From: CALHVX01 sp039198065
GTDB taxonomy: Bacteria > Pseudomonadota > Gammaproteobacteria > Pseudomonadales > Azotimanducaceae
Reading direction: 5' to 3'
NCBI GenBank assembly: GCA_039198065.1
Contig: JBCCTU010000001.1
Span: forward strand, 930,001-994,000
Length of the DNA stretch: 64,000 nucleotides
In this document: positions 1 through 8,053 of the stretch, one piece after another
How the letters are laid out: every line of letters begins with the position of its first letter
Numbering within the stretch: position 1 is the stretch's first letter
Translations under genes and position numbers: made by a program
The notes under the pieces: generated by a model
Seen by the model: only the letters and a program-made list of their open reading frames with translations
Databases searched by the model: none
Told to the model about the DNA's origin: nothing

Positions 1-316
1 AGAACTCGCGGACGCGGTTCAGCAGCAGTCGGTCAGCGCGCTCACCCGAATCGCCGGTGTTGGAAAGAAAACTGCAGAACGCCTGCTGGTGGAACTTAAA
101 GGGAAGCTGGATGGCTGGCAGGTCGGCATGCCGCCCAATGAGCCTACGGCGGTGAGCGAATCGAGCGATGAGGCACTGGGTGCACTGCTCGCCCTTGGGT
201 ACCGGCCGGCGGAGGCCGTGCGGATGCTGGAGACGTCCGGGGCGTTGTCCGCGGTCGGTGTTGAAGAACAGGTGCGCTTGGCGCTGCGATCGCAGCTGCG
301 GGAGTCGAATTCGTGA
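1..316 (+). CDS. ruvA: RuvA, Holliday junction DNA helicase subunit (C-terminal part)
   Basis: The 5' end lies outside the window; the frame is open from base 2 to a TGA at 314-316. RuvA tetramers bind four-way DNA junctions and load the RuvB motor during recombination repair. Visible are the end of the helix-hairpin-helix region (IAGVGKKTAERLLVELK) and, after an acidic linker, the C-terminal RuvB-binding domain (LGYRPAEAVRML). The stop overlaps the GTG start of ruvB by 4 bases, so the two are translationally coupled. Identity is secure from the domain order and the ruvB neighbour. Confidence 0.93.
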   Translation, partial: ELADAVQQQSVSALTRIAGVGKKTAERLLVELKGKLDGWQVGMPPNEPTAVSESSDEALGALLALGYRPAEAVRMLETSGALSAVGVEEQVRLALRSQLRESNS

Positions 317-1410
317 CCATCGAACCCGATCGCCTGGTTGCCGGCCAAACCCAGGGTAGGGAAGGGCAGATCGACCGCGCGCTGCGTCCGGATCAGCTCG
401 CGGAATACATCGGCCAGCGTGCGGTAAAGGAGCAGCTGGGTATCTTCATCGAAGCTGCCCGGGGCCGTCGCGAGGCCCTTGATCATGTGTTGCTGTTTGG
501 ACCACCGGGGCTTGGCAAGACGACGCTGGCACACATCATCTCCAACGAGCTCGGTGCGGCGCTGCGCACGACCAGTGGACCGGTGCTGGAACGGGCCGGC
601 GATCTGGCGGCCCTGCTGACCAACCTCGACGCCGGTGATGTGCTGTTTGTCGACGAGATCCATCGGTTGAGTCCGGTCGTGGAGGAAGTTCTGTACCCGG
701 CGATGGAGGACTTCAAAATCGACATCCTCATCGGCGAAGGGCCGGCCGCTCGGTCGCTGAAGCTCGATCTTCCGCCGTTTACCCTTGTCGGTGCGACGAC
801 CCGCGCCGGCTTGCTGACGTCACCGTTACGGGACCGCTTTGGGATCGTCCAGCGGCTTGAGTTCTACCGCGTCGAGGAGCTGTCAGAAATCGTTCAGCGT
901 TCAGCGGCTAAGCTATCGTTGACCGTTGATGGGCCCGGCGCGTTGCAGATCGCCCGCCGATCCCGGGGCACACCGCGCATCGCTAACCGACTGCTGCGGC
1001 GTGTGCGCGATTACGCAGAGGTCCGCGGCGGCGGGGTTGTCGATGGCGCGACGGCGGACGCGGCGTTGAACATGCTCAACGTCGATGCTGCGGGCTTCGA
1101 CGTCATGGATCGGCGGCTGCTTGAAACGTTGATCGGTCACTTCAGTGGCGGTCCAGCTGGCCTGGATTCGCTGGCGGCGGCGTTGAGCGAAGAACGAGAC
1201 ACGATTGAAGACGTCATCGAGCCTTACCTGATTCAGCAGGGTTACCTGATGCGAACGGCCCGCGGGAGAGTGGCAACGCCGCGCGCCTATCAGCATCTCG
1301 GCTTGCCGCCGCCTTCGGTGGGCGCCGGCAGTAACGAGGCCAGTGGTCAGGCAACCCTCGGGTTGCAGGGCAGTACGTTGCCGGAAACTAAGGGAGAACC
1401 GAGTGGCTGA
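313..1410 (+). CDS. ruvB: RuvB, Holliday junction branch-migration ATPase
   Basis: 365 residues, the full family length plus a short Gly/Ser-rich tail. RuvB is the hexameric AAA+ motor that pulls DNA through the RuvA-bound junction. The Walker A motif GPPGLGKTT (about residues 64-72), Walker B DEIHR (about 114-118) and a C-terminal winged-helix region ending near GYLMRTARGR are visible. Start is GTG at 313, inside the ruvA stop. The last 8 bases overlap the GTG chosen for tolQ, so the repair genes run straight into the Tol-Pal operon. This ruvC-ruvAB-tol order is common in Gammaproteobacteria. Confidence 0.97.
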   Translation: MTIEPDRLVAGQTQGREGQIDRALRPDQLAEYIGQRAVKEQLGIFIEAARGRREALDHVLLFGPPGLGKTTLAHIISNELGAALRTTSGPVLERAGDLAALLTNLDAGDVLFVDEIHRLSPVVEEVLYPAMEDFKIDILIGEGPAARSLKLDLPPFTLVGATTRAGLLTSPLRDRFGIVQRLEFYRVEELSEIVQRSAAKLSLTVDGPGALQIARRSRGTPRIANRLLRRVRDYAEVRGGGVVDGATADAALNMLNVDAAGFDVMDRRLLETLIGHFSGGPAGLDSLAAALSEERDTIEDVIEPYLIQQGYLMRTARGRVATPRAYQHLGLPPPSVGAGSNEASGQATLGLQGSTLPETKGEPSG

Positions 1411-2110
1411 AGAGCTTTCGATTTTTGAGCTGGTCAGCAATGCGAGTCTGCTCGTGCAGTGCGTTATGGGCGCGCTCGTTCTGGCGTCGATCATCTCCTG
1501 GATGATGATCTTCCAGCGCTGGTTCTTTCTCGGTCGCGTGGGTCGTGAGCTGAACGAGTTTGAAGACCACTTCTGGTCCGGAATTGACCTGCGCAAACTC
1601 TACGGTGAGCTGAACCAGCGGGGCGATCTCACGGGGATCGAATCGGTCTTCGTTGCCGGGTTCAAGGAATACACGCGCCTGTCCGAGCAGTCCGAGGCGG
1701 AACCCGATGCAATTATGCAGGGCGTACAGCGGGCGATGCGGGTTACGGTTTCCCGGGAAGAAGAGAAGCTCGAAACCAATCTGGCGTTTCTCGCAACCGT
1801 GGGCTCCACCAGCCCTTACGTAGGTCTGTTTGGAACGGTCTGGGGAATTATGAATTCCTTTCGCAGTCTGGCGAACATGAGCCAGGCGACGCTGGCATCG
1901 GTCGCGCCGGGCATTTCTGAAGCGCTTGTCGCGACGGCGATGGGGCTGTTCGCTGCGATCCCCGCGGTGATTGGCTTCAATCGCTTTTCCGCCCGGGTCG
2001 AGTCGCTCATGACGCGCTACGAGGCATTTGCCGATGAGCTCACGGGCATCCTGTATCGCGCGGCGCACGCTCGGCCGGCCGATAAGCGACGGGAAAAGGC
2101 GAGCGCCTAG
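1403..2110 (+). CDS. tolQ: TolQ, inner-membrane proton-channel subunit
   Basis: 235 residues, MotA/TolQ/ExbB family. With TolR it uses the proton motive force to energise TolA and hence outer-membrane constriction at division. Three membrane segments are visible: one near the N-terminus (about residues 15-38) and a pair around residues 135-190 in the typical GTVWGIMNSF and ALVATAMGLFAAIPAV context. The frame stays open upstream to 1343, but GTG 1403 is preferred because AGGGAG lies at 1391-1396 and the product then begins at the usual place. It overlaps ruvB by 8 bases and sits 2 bases before tolR. Confidence 0.95.
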   Translation: MAEELSIFELVSNASLLVQCVMGALVLASIISWMMIFQRWFFLGRVGRELNEFEDHFWSGIDLRKLYGELNQRGDLTGIESVFVAGFKEYTRLSEQSEAEPDAIMQGVQRAMRVTVSREEEKLETNLAFLATVGSTSPYVGLFGTVWGIMNSFRSLANMSQATLASVAPGISEALVATAMGLFAAIPAVIGFNRFSARVESLMTRYEAFADELTGILYRAAHARPADKRREKASA

Positions 2111-2112
2111 TC

Positions 2113-2550
2113 GTGGGTCGTAAGCGCAAACCCATGGCGGAGATCAATGTCGTTCCGTACATCGACGTCATGCTCGTGCTGTTGGTGATCTTCATGGCGA
2201 CGGCGCCGCTGCTGACGCAGGGGGTGGTCGTGGATCTTCCGAACGCACCGTCTGAGCCCGTTGCGGAGCAGGAAGCCGACCCGCTGATCGTCTCGATGCG
2301 CAAAGATGGCGCAATCTTCGTCAACCTGGGTCTCGAAAACGCCGACGACGAAGGCACCCGGGTAACAATTTACTCGCTCGAAGATCAGGCCGGGAAGATT
2401 CTCCGAGCACGGCCCGAAGTGCCCGTCTACGTGAAGGCCGATCAGGCCCTTGAGTACGGTGCCGTCGTCGGGGTGATGACGGTGCTGCAGAAGGCAGGTG
2501 CGGAAAGCGTTGGCCTGATCACCGATCCGCCGGAGTTGGGCGAGGGTTGA
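2113..2550 (+). CDS. tolR: TolR, Tol-Pal proton-channel partner
   Basis: 145 residues, ExbD/TolR family. A single membrane helix (about residues 15-37) carries the conserved proton-path aspartate in YIDVMLVLLVIFM. The rest is the periplasmic domain that engages peptidoglycan and TolA. Start is GTG at 2113, two bases after the tolQ stop; the stop is followed within 4 bases by the GTG of tolA. Length is normal for the family. Confidence 0.95.
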   Translation: MGRKRKPMAEINVVPYIDVMLVLLVIFMATAPLLTQGVVVDLPNAPSEPVAEQEADPLIVSMRKDGAIFVNLGLENADDEGTRVTIYSLEDQAGKILRARPEVPVYVKADQALEYGAVVGVMTVLQKAGAESVGLITDPPELGEG

Positions 2551-2554
2551 TCCC

Positions 2555-3277
2555 GTGCTGATCGCGCTACGTTATTACAGTGGCCCGCTCCTGCTTGCCG
2601 TGTTGGTTCACGTCGCAGCGCTTGCTGCGATGGTCTGGAATTTTGAGCTGAGCGCCCCGGAGACCCGGATCGTGAAACCGCCGATCGTACGCTCGGAGTT
2701 GATCGTGCTCGAGCCGAAGGCAAAGCCAAAGCCAAAACCTAAGCTTCAACCCAAGCCTGCCGTCGTCCAGCGGCCGAAACCGGCCCCGCCGCCGAAACCG
2801 GCCCCACCAACAGAAGTTACTGAGCCGAAAGAGAAACCGCCGGAGCCGCCCGAGCCGGAACCGGACGCGAAGCGGCAGGAGCGCTTGGATGCGTTGGCGG
2901 CAGAACAGTTCGAAGCGGCGTTTAGCGCCGAAGCAGAGCAACTCGCAGATGAGCGTGCAGCGGCGGAAGACGAAGCCGCAGATGCCGCAGCGCAAAGTTA
3001 TCGTGCCGGTATCCATCAGGCGGTGGTCGCCAACTGGTCCCGGCCGGCGAGCGCGCGTCGCGAGATGGAGGCCCTGCTGCTGGTCGAGCTGGTGCCGACG
3101 GGTGAGGTGATCGCCGTTACGGTAGTGAAGTCGAGCGGCAACACGGCGTTTGATCGGTCGGCGGAGGCCGCGGTGCGCAAAGTGCGTCGTTTTCAGGTGC
3201 CGGACGACTCGGCGACCTTTGAACGCTACTTCCGTAAGTTTCAATTGCAGTTCAAGCCGGAGGATCTATGGCGTTGA
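2555..3277 (+). CDS. tolA: TolA, envelope-spanning energy-transducing protein
   Basis: 240 residues, much shorter than the roughly 420 of enteric TolA. An N-terminal membrane anchor (about residues 10-28) precedes a Lys-Pro and Pro-Glu rich stretch (about 50-105). A short Ala/Glu helix follows, then a C-terminal TonB/TolA-like domain (about 150-240). The long Ala-rich helix of enteric TolA is mostly replaced by a PK/PP spacer more like TonB. The place between tolR and tolB, and the C-terminal domain with VVKSSGNTAFDRSAEAAVRK, make TolA the best name. It overlaps tolB by 10 bases. Confidence 0.9.
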   Translation: MLIALRYYSGPLLLAVLVHVAALAAMVWNFELSAPETRIVKPPIVRSELIVLEPKAKPKPKPKLQPKPAVVQRPKPAPPPKPAPPTEVTEPKEKPPEPPEPEPDAKRQERLDALAAEQFEAAFSAEAEQLADERAAAEDEAADAAAQSYRAGIHQAVVANWSRPASARREMEALLLVELVPTGEVIAVTVVKSSGNTAFDRSAEAAVRKVRRFQVPDDSATFERYFRKFQLQFKPEDLWR

Positions 3278-4620
3278 GCGATTTTCGATCCGTTCGCGCG
3301 AGCCTTTGGCTTGCGCTGATCAGTCTGTTCTGGGCGCTCGCCGCGCCGGCGACCTTCGCGGCTCAGAGCCTAGATACGATCATTATCGAGTCTGGTAACG
3401 ATCGGCCGACGCGCATTGCCGTGGTGCCCTTTGCGCAGCCGGGTCTGCTCGCGTCAGCGGCGCCTATGGCCGGCATCATTGGTTCGGATCTCGCCCGCAG
3501 CGGCCAGTTCGCACCGCTTGAGGCAGGCAACATGCTGTCCCTTCCAACCGATCGACAGAGCGTGTTCTTTCGCGACTGGCGCGTGCTTGGTGTTGAGTAT
3601 CTTGTTATTGGCCGAACCCAGCAGGCCGTTGATGGTCGGCTGAGCGTTGGCTACAGCCTCTTCGATGTAGCTAACGAGCGAGAAGTACGAACGGAGGAGT
3701 ACGTGGCAGCGAGCGACGGGTGGCGGGATCTCGCGCATCAGGTCGCCGATGACGTCTACGAGGCCGTCACCGGAATCCGCGGGGCCTTCTCGACCAAGAT
3801 CCTCTACATCCTCGCCGAGCGCAGCGGTCGCCCGGACGCTCGCTACAGTCTCATGGTCGCCGATTCCGACGGTGCGCGGGAACAAACGCTGTTTCGCTCC
3901 TCGGAACCCATGTTGTCGGCAAACTGGGGCCCGCAGGGAAAGCGCGTTGCGTACACGTCCTTTGAAACGGGCCGTTCGGCGATCGTCATGCAGGACCTGG
4001 AAACCGGCCTTCGGGAACAGCTCACCAACTTCCGCGGCATCAACGGCTCGCCGGTGTTTTCCCCGGACGGCCGACAGCTCGCAATGGTGCTCTCAAAGGA
4101 CGGTAACCCAGAACTCTATCTCATGGATCTCGAAACCCGGGCCCTCAAGCGTCTCACCAAACACTGGGCGATCGATACCGAGCCGAGCTGGGCGCCCGAC
4201 GGTAAGAGCCTCATTTTTACCTCGGATCGTGGCGGTAAACCGCAGATCTATCGGATCGCCACGACTGGGGGCAAACCCGAACGGTTAACGTACCAGGGAG
4301 ACTACAATGCTCGAGCGCGCATGCTCGAAACCGGTGAACAGCTCATCATGATTCACCGCCGCCGGGGGATTTTTCATGTCGCCTGGCTTGATCTGCCCCG
4401 GGACGATCTGCGCGTTCTCACGTCAACGTCGCTTGATGAGTCGCCCTCCGTGGCACCGAACGGGGTCATGCTGATTTATGCCACTCAGGTCGACAACCAG
4501 GGCGTACTTGCCGTGGTGTCCGTCGATGGACGGGTTCGCTATCGATTACCGTCATCGGCGGGCGATGTACGCGAGCCATCCTGGTCACCCTACCTGCCTA
4601 CTGTCGTTGAGCAGCGTTAG
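3268..4620 (+). CDS. tolB: TolB, periplasmic Tol-Pal beta-propeller
   Basis: 450 residues. A signal peptide ends near FAAQS (about residue 34). An N-terminal alpha/beta domain and six WD40/TolB-like blades follow, with repeated FSPDGRQLAMV, WAPDGKSLIFTSDRGG and similar motifs. TolB binds Pal and is released through TolA, moving Pal to division sites. ATG 3268 lies inside the tolA end. In most relatives pal follows within tens of bases; here a 350-base gap intervenes. Confidence 0.96.
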   Translation: MALSDFRSVRASLWLALISLFWALAAPATFAAQSLDTIIIESGNDRPTRIAVVPFAQPGLLASAAPMAGIIGSDLARSGQFAPLEAGNMLSLPTDRQSVFFRDWRVLGVEYLVIGRTQQAVDGRLSVGYSLFDVANEREVRTEEYVAASDGWRDLAHQVADDVYEAVTGIRGAFSTKILYILAERSGRPDARYSLMVADSDGAREQTLFRSSEPMLSANWGPQGKRVAYTSFETGRSAIVMQDLETGLREQLTNFRGINGSPVFSPDGRQLAMVLSKDGNPELYLMDLETRALKRLTKHWAIDTEPSWAPDGKSLIFTSDRGGKPQIYRIATTGGKPERLTYQGDYNARARMLETGEQLIMIHRRRGIFHVAWLDLPRDDLRVLTSTSLDESPSVAPNGVMLIYATQVDNQGVLAVVSVDGRVRYRLPSSAGDVREPSWSPYLPTVVEQR

Positions 4621-4970
4621 CAGAGTGGCGTCGAGCGGCAAGGTATGCCGAAATTTCTACACGTTTTTGCGGGATTTGAGCACAGGATGTCCGTATCGAA
4701 GATCGACAGGTGCGTTTCGAAACTGCAACATACGCAGAATTTGCCAGCCACCGGTGAAGCATGCACCGCCAACGGCGTTTCGGTCTAAGGAGCGATCTAA
4801 GCACCGTTCTAAGTACCGGTGCCGTAGTCCGGCAGGTCCGTCGGCGGAAAGCGATATGTAACTTGCCTGGTGTGCTGGAACCGTTCGTGACCCGCGACTG
4901 TCGTTCCTTGCATCAGTTTGTCAGTAGTAGAAGAGGCCTTTGGGTAAGGTCATCGGAGAAGGAGAACCCT
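4621..4970 (+). other. Unusually long tolB-pal spacer (350 bases)
   Basis: No credible coding region is seen. The spacer holds three degenerate 12-base direct repeats (4784-4819). A ribosome-binding site, AAGGAGAACC, sits just before pal. No convincing terminator hairpin or sigma-70 promoter was found by eye. A TTGCAT at 4908-4913 has no good -10 partner. Confidence 0.6.
4784..4819. repeat. 12-bp tandem repeat, 3 copies, in the tolB-pal spacer
   Basis: Three consecutive units begin TCTAAG: TCTAAGGAGCGA (4784-4795), TCTAAGCACCGT (4796-4807) and TCTAAGTACCGG (4808-4819). Seven or more positions are shared between neighbours. The array ends 151 bases before the pal start. Confidence 0.75.
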
Positions 4971-5510
4971 ATGCCATCTGTCCAGCTTCACCGAGTGGTG
5001 TTTGCACTGCTGGTCGCCTTGCTCGCCGCCGGTTGTGGCAGTGGCGGCACGAAGGAAACTCTGCCGCCGGCCCCGCCACCGGAAGAGTCACCGGAACCAC
5101 CACCGCCGGCGACCCAGCCTCCGCCACCGGCGGCCGCGTTCGACCCGAACGGCAATCCGTACGTGCCCGGTACGACGCGATTGCTGCCGCGTACGTTCTA
5201 CTTTGCCTACGACCAGTCGGTGCTCAGCCCCGATGACCTTGCGGTGCTGGAGATGCACGCCAATGTGTTGCGAGACAATCCGGGCCGCAGCCTTGTCATT
5301 GAGGGGCATTGTGATGAGCGCGGTACCCGCGAGTACAACCTTGCCCTGGGGGAACGGCGGGCGAACGCGATTCGCTCGTTCCTTGGCACCGCTGGCGTCT
5401 CGACGGGGCAGCTCGAGAGCGTGAGCTATGGCGAGGAGCGACCGGAAGATCCCGGCCATTCCGAAGCCGCTTGGGGACGAAACCGTCGCGCCGTCCTGGT
5501 GTACCGCTAA
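4971..5510 (+). CDS. pal: Pal, peptidoglycan-associated lipoprotein
   Basis: 179 residues. It has a lipoprotein signal with lipobox LAAGC (Cys about residue 23), a Pro-rich linker, and a C-terminal OmpA-like peptidoglycan-binding domain with the hallmark GHCDERGTREYNLALGERRA. Pal tethers the outer membrane to peptidoglycan and is the target of TolB. The frame is open upstream to 4761, but ATG 4971 is chosen because it has AAGGAGAACC just before it and gives a clean signal peptide. cpoB starts 4 bases after the stop. Confidence 0.96.
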   Translation: MPSVQLHRVVFALLVALLAAGCGSGGTKETLPPAPPPEESPEPPPPATQPPPPAAAFDPNGNPYVPGTTRLLPRTFYFAYDQSVLSPDDLAVLEMHANVLRDNPGRSLVIEGHCDERGTREYNLALGERRANAIRSFLGTAGVSTGQLESVSYGEERPEDPGHSEAAWGRNRRAVLVYR

Positions 5511-5514
5511 ACCC

Positions 5515-6282
5515 ATGGCGTGTGTTGCGCGCCGGCTTTGGGCCGGCGGTCGCCGCCGCTCCTGGCGCGGCATGACGTTGATTGGCGCCAGCTGGGCGAT
5601 GGTCTGCATGCTTGCGGCAGAGTCCGGCTTCGCCGCTGAAGGATCGCAGCTGTCGCAGTTGTTTTATCAGCTTCAGGTCCTGCAGCAGGAGATCACGACG
5701 CTTCGTGGCGTGGTCGAGGAGCAGGCCTACCAGATTGAACAGCTCAGAGCTTCGCAACAGCAGCAGTATCGAAACGTCGATCAGCGGCTGCTTGAATTGC
5801 AGCAGGCGGCACCGAGCGGCGAACCCCGAGCTCCGACGGCAAAGGCCTCGGGAACAACTTCTGATGGCGTTCCAGCAGGTGCTTCGTCGACCTCTACCGA
5901 TGCTCCGCAGACTCAGGAGCAACGCGACTACAACGCCGCCTATGCGTTGATTGGAGAGCGTAAATACGACGACGCCTTGCGCGCGTTCAACCGCTTGATC
6001 GTCGATCATCCTGGGGGAGAGCTCACGGGTAATGCCCTCTACTGGCTCGGTGAGCTCTATCTTGTCCAGGACGAGGTTGAGCGGGCGCGGGCGCAGTTCA
6101 TTCAGGTGCTCGATCTGTATCCAGACCACCGCAAGGTGCCGGATACGCTATTCAAGCTCGGCGTAACCTACGATCGGCTGGGTGATTCCGGCAAAGCGCT
6201 GGAGTTCCTCAATCGCGTTCGCGCCGAGCACCCTCAGCACGCGGCGGCCGGAAAAGCCGCTGAGTACGCGAAAGCTATGTGA
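5515..6282 (+). CDS. cpoB: CpoB (YbgF), Tol-Pal-associated TPR protein
   Basis: About 255 residues from ATG 5515; ATG 5572 is a possible alternative giving a shorter signal peptide. The export signal ends near GFAAEGSQ. An N-terminal trimerising coiled coil (SQLFYQLQVLQQEITTLRG) follows, then a low-complexity linker and TPR repeats (about residues 135-250). CpoB binds TolA and coordinates PBP1B with outer-membrane constriction. A PBP1b gene occurs elsewhere in this window (50811-53147). This is the last gene of the tol-pal run. Confidence 0.93.
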   Translation: MACVARRLWAGGRRRSWRGMTLIGASWAMVCMLAAESGFAAEGSQLSQLFYQLQVLQQEITTLRGVVEEQAYQIEQLRASQQQQYRNVDQRLLELQQAAPSGEPRAPTAKASGTTSDGVPAGASSTSTDAPQTQEQRDYNAAYALIGERKYDDALRAFNRLIVDHPGGELTGNALYWLGELYLVQDEVERARAQFIQVLDLYPDHRKVPDTLFKLGVTYDRLGDSGKALEFLNRVRAEHPQHAAAGKAAEYAKAM

Positions 6283-6315
6283 GTACGCGACCGCGACGGG
6301 CGAGTAGTACGGCGC

Positions 6316-6344
6316 TTGTGGTCCCTGGCAGTGGAAACTACAAT
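6316..6344 (+). promoter_or_regulatory. Sigma-70-type promoter of tRNA-Lys
   Basis: A TTGTGG -35 at 6316-6321 and a TACAAT -10 at 6339-6344 are separated by exactly 17 bases. The predicted start near 6351 lies about 6 bases before the mature tRNA 5' end. This suits an independently transcribed tRNA. Confidence 0.65.
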
Positions 6345-6356
6345 GCGCGGCCGCTT

Positions 6357-6432
6357 GGGTCGTTAGCTCAGTTGGTAGAGCACCGGGCTTTTAACCTGTA
6401 GGTCCTGGGTTCGAGTCCCAGACGACCCACCA
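6357..6432 (+). tRNA. tRNA-Lys (anticodon TTT)
   Basis: 76 bases including an encoded CCA (6430-6432). The acceptor stem GGGTCGT (6357-6363) pairs fully with ACGACCC (6422-6428). The D-loop AGTTGGTA, anticodon loop CTTTTAA with TTT, and T-loop GGTTCGAGTCC are all present. The flanks resemble enteric tRNA-Lys closely. No integrase gene or 3'-end duplication lies nearby, so it is not a visible integration site here. Confidence 0.97.
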
Positions 6433-6473
6433 TTTCATTCCTTCGAAGCTTGCGGACGACTGTGTATCAGCAA

Positions 6474-6932
6474 TCAGTCCGCCGCTCGCGTTGCGCTGAC
6501 CAGCAAATGGCCGTCGTCGTGGCGAGCTGTAACGACGACGTCCGTTCCAACGCTCAGTGCTTCGCCCGTTGCCGTTGCCACCGCCCAACGGCTGTCGCCG
6601 AGGAACACCCGTTTCGGCTGACCGTCGATGGCGTCCCTGAGGACGTAACGCCGTCCGATCTGTGCTGCGTATGGGTCGTTCAGTAGCGGTGCGTCAGACC
6701 GGTTGTTGAATGGCTTGAAGCCGCGCCAGTAGATCAGGGTGCACAGGATTGCCAGGCCGGCGAAGCTCAACGCGCTTGTTGCCGCGGGCAGCGGCCCAAG
6801 CTCCCAGACGATGAGCGCCATCATGCCCGCGGCAATGGCGATACCCAGCAGGAAACCGGAGAAGCCGAGCAGTTCGAGGAGCAGCAGGATAGCGGCAACG
6901 ATCAGCCAGCCGGAGAACTGATCGATCGTCAT
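6474..6932 (-). CDS. NfeD-family membrane protein (YbbJ-like)
   Basis: 152 residues. Two or three N-terminal membrane segments (about residues 8-30, 31-48, 55-70) precede a C-terminal OB-fold-like domain (about 90-148) containing RRYVLRDAIDGQP and VVVTARHDDGHLLVSA. NfeD-like proteins pair with SPFH proteins, and the gene overlaps the qmcA homologue upstream by 4 bases (ATGA). The same pairing is seen for E. coli ybbJ-ybbK. It likely helps assemble or localise the SPFH microdomain. Confidence 0.87.
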   Translation of the reverse strand: MTIDQFSGWLIVAAILLLLELLGFSGFLLGIAIAAGMMALIVWELGPLPAATSALSFAGLAILCTLIYWRGFKPFNNRSDAPLLNDPYAAQIGRRYVLRDAIDGQPKRVFLGDSRWAVATATGEALSVGTDVVVTARHDDGHLLVSATRAAD

Positions 6933-7846
6933 GAGGACGAATCCTTCAGTACTTCTTTGATGCCGTCCAGAGAACCGATTAGGGAACTGGCCTCGAACGG
7001 CATGAGTACGACCTTGGTGTTCTGTGCCGAACCGACGGTTTGGACGGCCTCGGTATATTTTTGCGCGATAAAGTAGTTGAGCGCCTGCTTGTCACCGGTG
7101 CGGATGGCCTGGGAAACGGTTTCTGTCGCCCGGGCCTCGGCTTCGGCCAGACGCTCGCGTGCCTCTGCATCCCGGAATGCGGCTTCCCGGCGGCCTTCCG
7201 CCTCCAGTACTGCGGCTTGCTTTTCGCCTTCCGCGCGCGCGATTTCGGCCTCGCGATAGGCCTCCGCGGCGAGGACCGTTGCCCGCTTTTCCCGCTCAGC
7301 TTTCATCTGCTTTGCCATGGCAGCAACGAGATCCTCCGGGGGAGCGATGTCCTTGATCTCGATACGGGTGACCTTCGTGCCCCAGGGCGTCGTGGCTTCG
7401 TCGACTTTCTCTAGTACGCGTTGATTGATTACATCTCGTTGCGACAGCGTTTCATCGAGCGCCATAGAACCGATGACGGCGCGAATGTTAGTCATCACCA
7501 GATTCTCCAGCGCCCGGCCAAGGTCGTTCACCTCATAGGACGCTTTGACGGCATCGGTGATTTGGTAGAAGCACACGGCGTCGGTAACGACTGTCGCGTT
7601 GTCATTGGTGATGACCTCCTGGCCAGGTACATCGAGCACCTGCTCCATGACGATCTGGCGGCGCCCTACGCGATCGATGAATGGTACGAGTAGGCCTAGC
7701 CCCGGGGTCAGAGTACGCGTGTACTTGCCGAGCCGCTCCACGGTCCAGTGTTGTCCCTGCGGCACCATTTTGGCGGCTGCGAGTACGGTAGCGATTGCCA
7801 CCACCAGCACGACGATCGGCATCGCTCCGAATTCAGACATGATCAT
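6929..7846 (-). CDS. qmcA: QmcA-like SPFH/stomatin-family membrane protein
   Basis: 305 residues. An N-terminal membrane segment (about residues 8-25) precedes the SPFH/band 7 domain (GQHWTVERLGKYTRTLTPGL, then VPGQEVITNDNATV). A long charged coiled coil follows (about 185-260, KAEREKRATVLAAEAYREAE). Members oligomerise into membrane microdomains and often affect protease access or membrane order. AGAGGAA lies about 8 bases before the ATG. It is cotranscribed with the NfeD-like gene. Confidence 0.93.
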   Translation of the reverse strand: MIMSEFGAMPIVVLVVAIATVLAAAKMVPQGQHWTVERLGKYTRTLTPGLGLLVPFIDRVGRRQIVMEQVLDVPGQEVITNDNATVVTDAVCFYQITDAVKASYEVNDLGRALENLVMTNIRAVIGSMALDETLSQRDVINQRVLEKVDEATTPWGTKVTRIEIKDIAPPEDLVAAMAKQMKAEREKRATVLAAEAYREAEIARAEGEKQAAVLEAEGRREAAFRDAEARERLAEAEARATETVSQAIRTGDKQALNYFIAQKYTEAVQTVGSAQNTKVVLMPFEASSLIGSLDGIKEVLKDSSS

Positions 7847-7886
7847 CCGTGTTCCTCTGTAGGCCCGTTATTGGGTGCCCGTGTGA

Positions 7887-7942
7887 TTGCCTTTGCGCAG
7901 TTGCCTTTGCGCAGTTGCTTTTGCGCAGTTGTTTTTGCGCGT
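7887..7942. repeat. 14-bp tandem repeat, 4 copies
   Basis: Units TTGCCTTTGCGCAG (7887-7900 and 7901-7914) are followed by TTGCTTTTGCGCAG (7915-7928) and a decayed fourth copy, TTGTTTTTGCGCGT (7929-7942). The array lies in the gap between the divergent qmcA and SDR genes, 41 bases upstream of qmcA. Confidence 0.9.
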
Positions 7943-8053
7943 TGGCAACGGGCTCGCCGCGGCGCTCTCCCACCGCTGCGCCAGTATACGTCCCGTCGTC
8001 CCGGTCGCCGAGGTGTCCTTGCTAAACTGGCCTCGTCAAAACAGGGGGCTGTC

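Noticed and set aside
5296..6129. Long minus-strand open frame (277 residues) opposite pal and cpoB
   Set aside because: It lies wholly across two well-supported genes, its translation is Arg/Leu-rich without motifs, and long antisense frames are expected at this GC content.
6357..6432. tRNA-Lys as the attachment site of a genomic island
   Set aside because: No integrase, no duplicated tRNA 3' end, and core-type genes continue on both sides.
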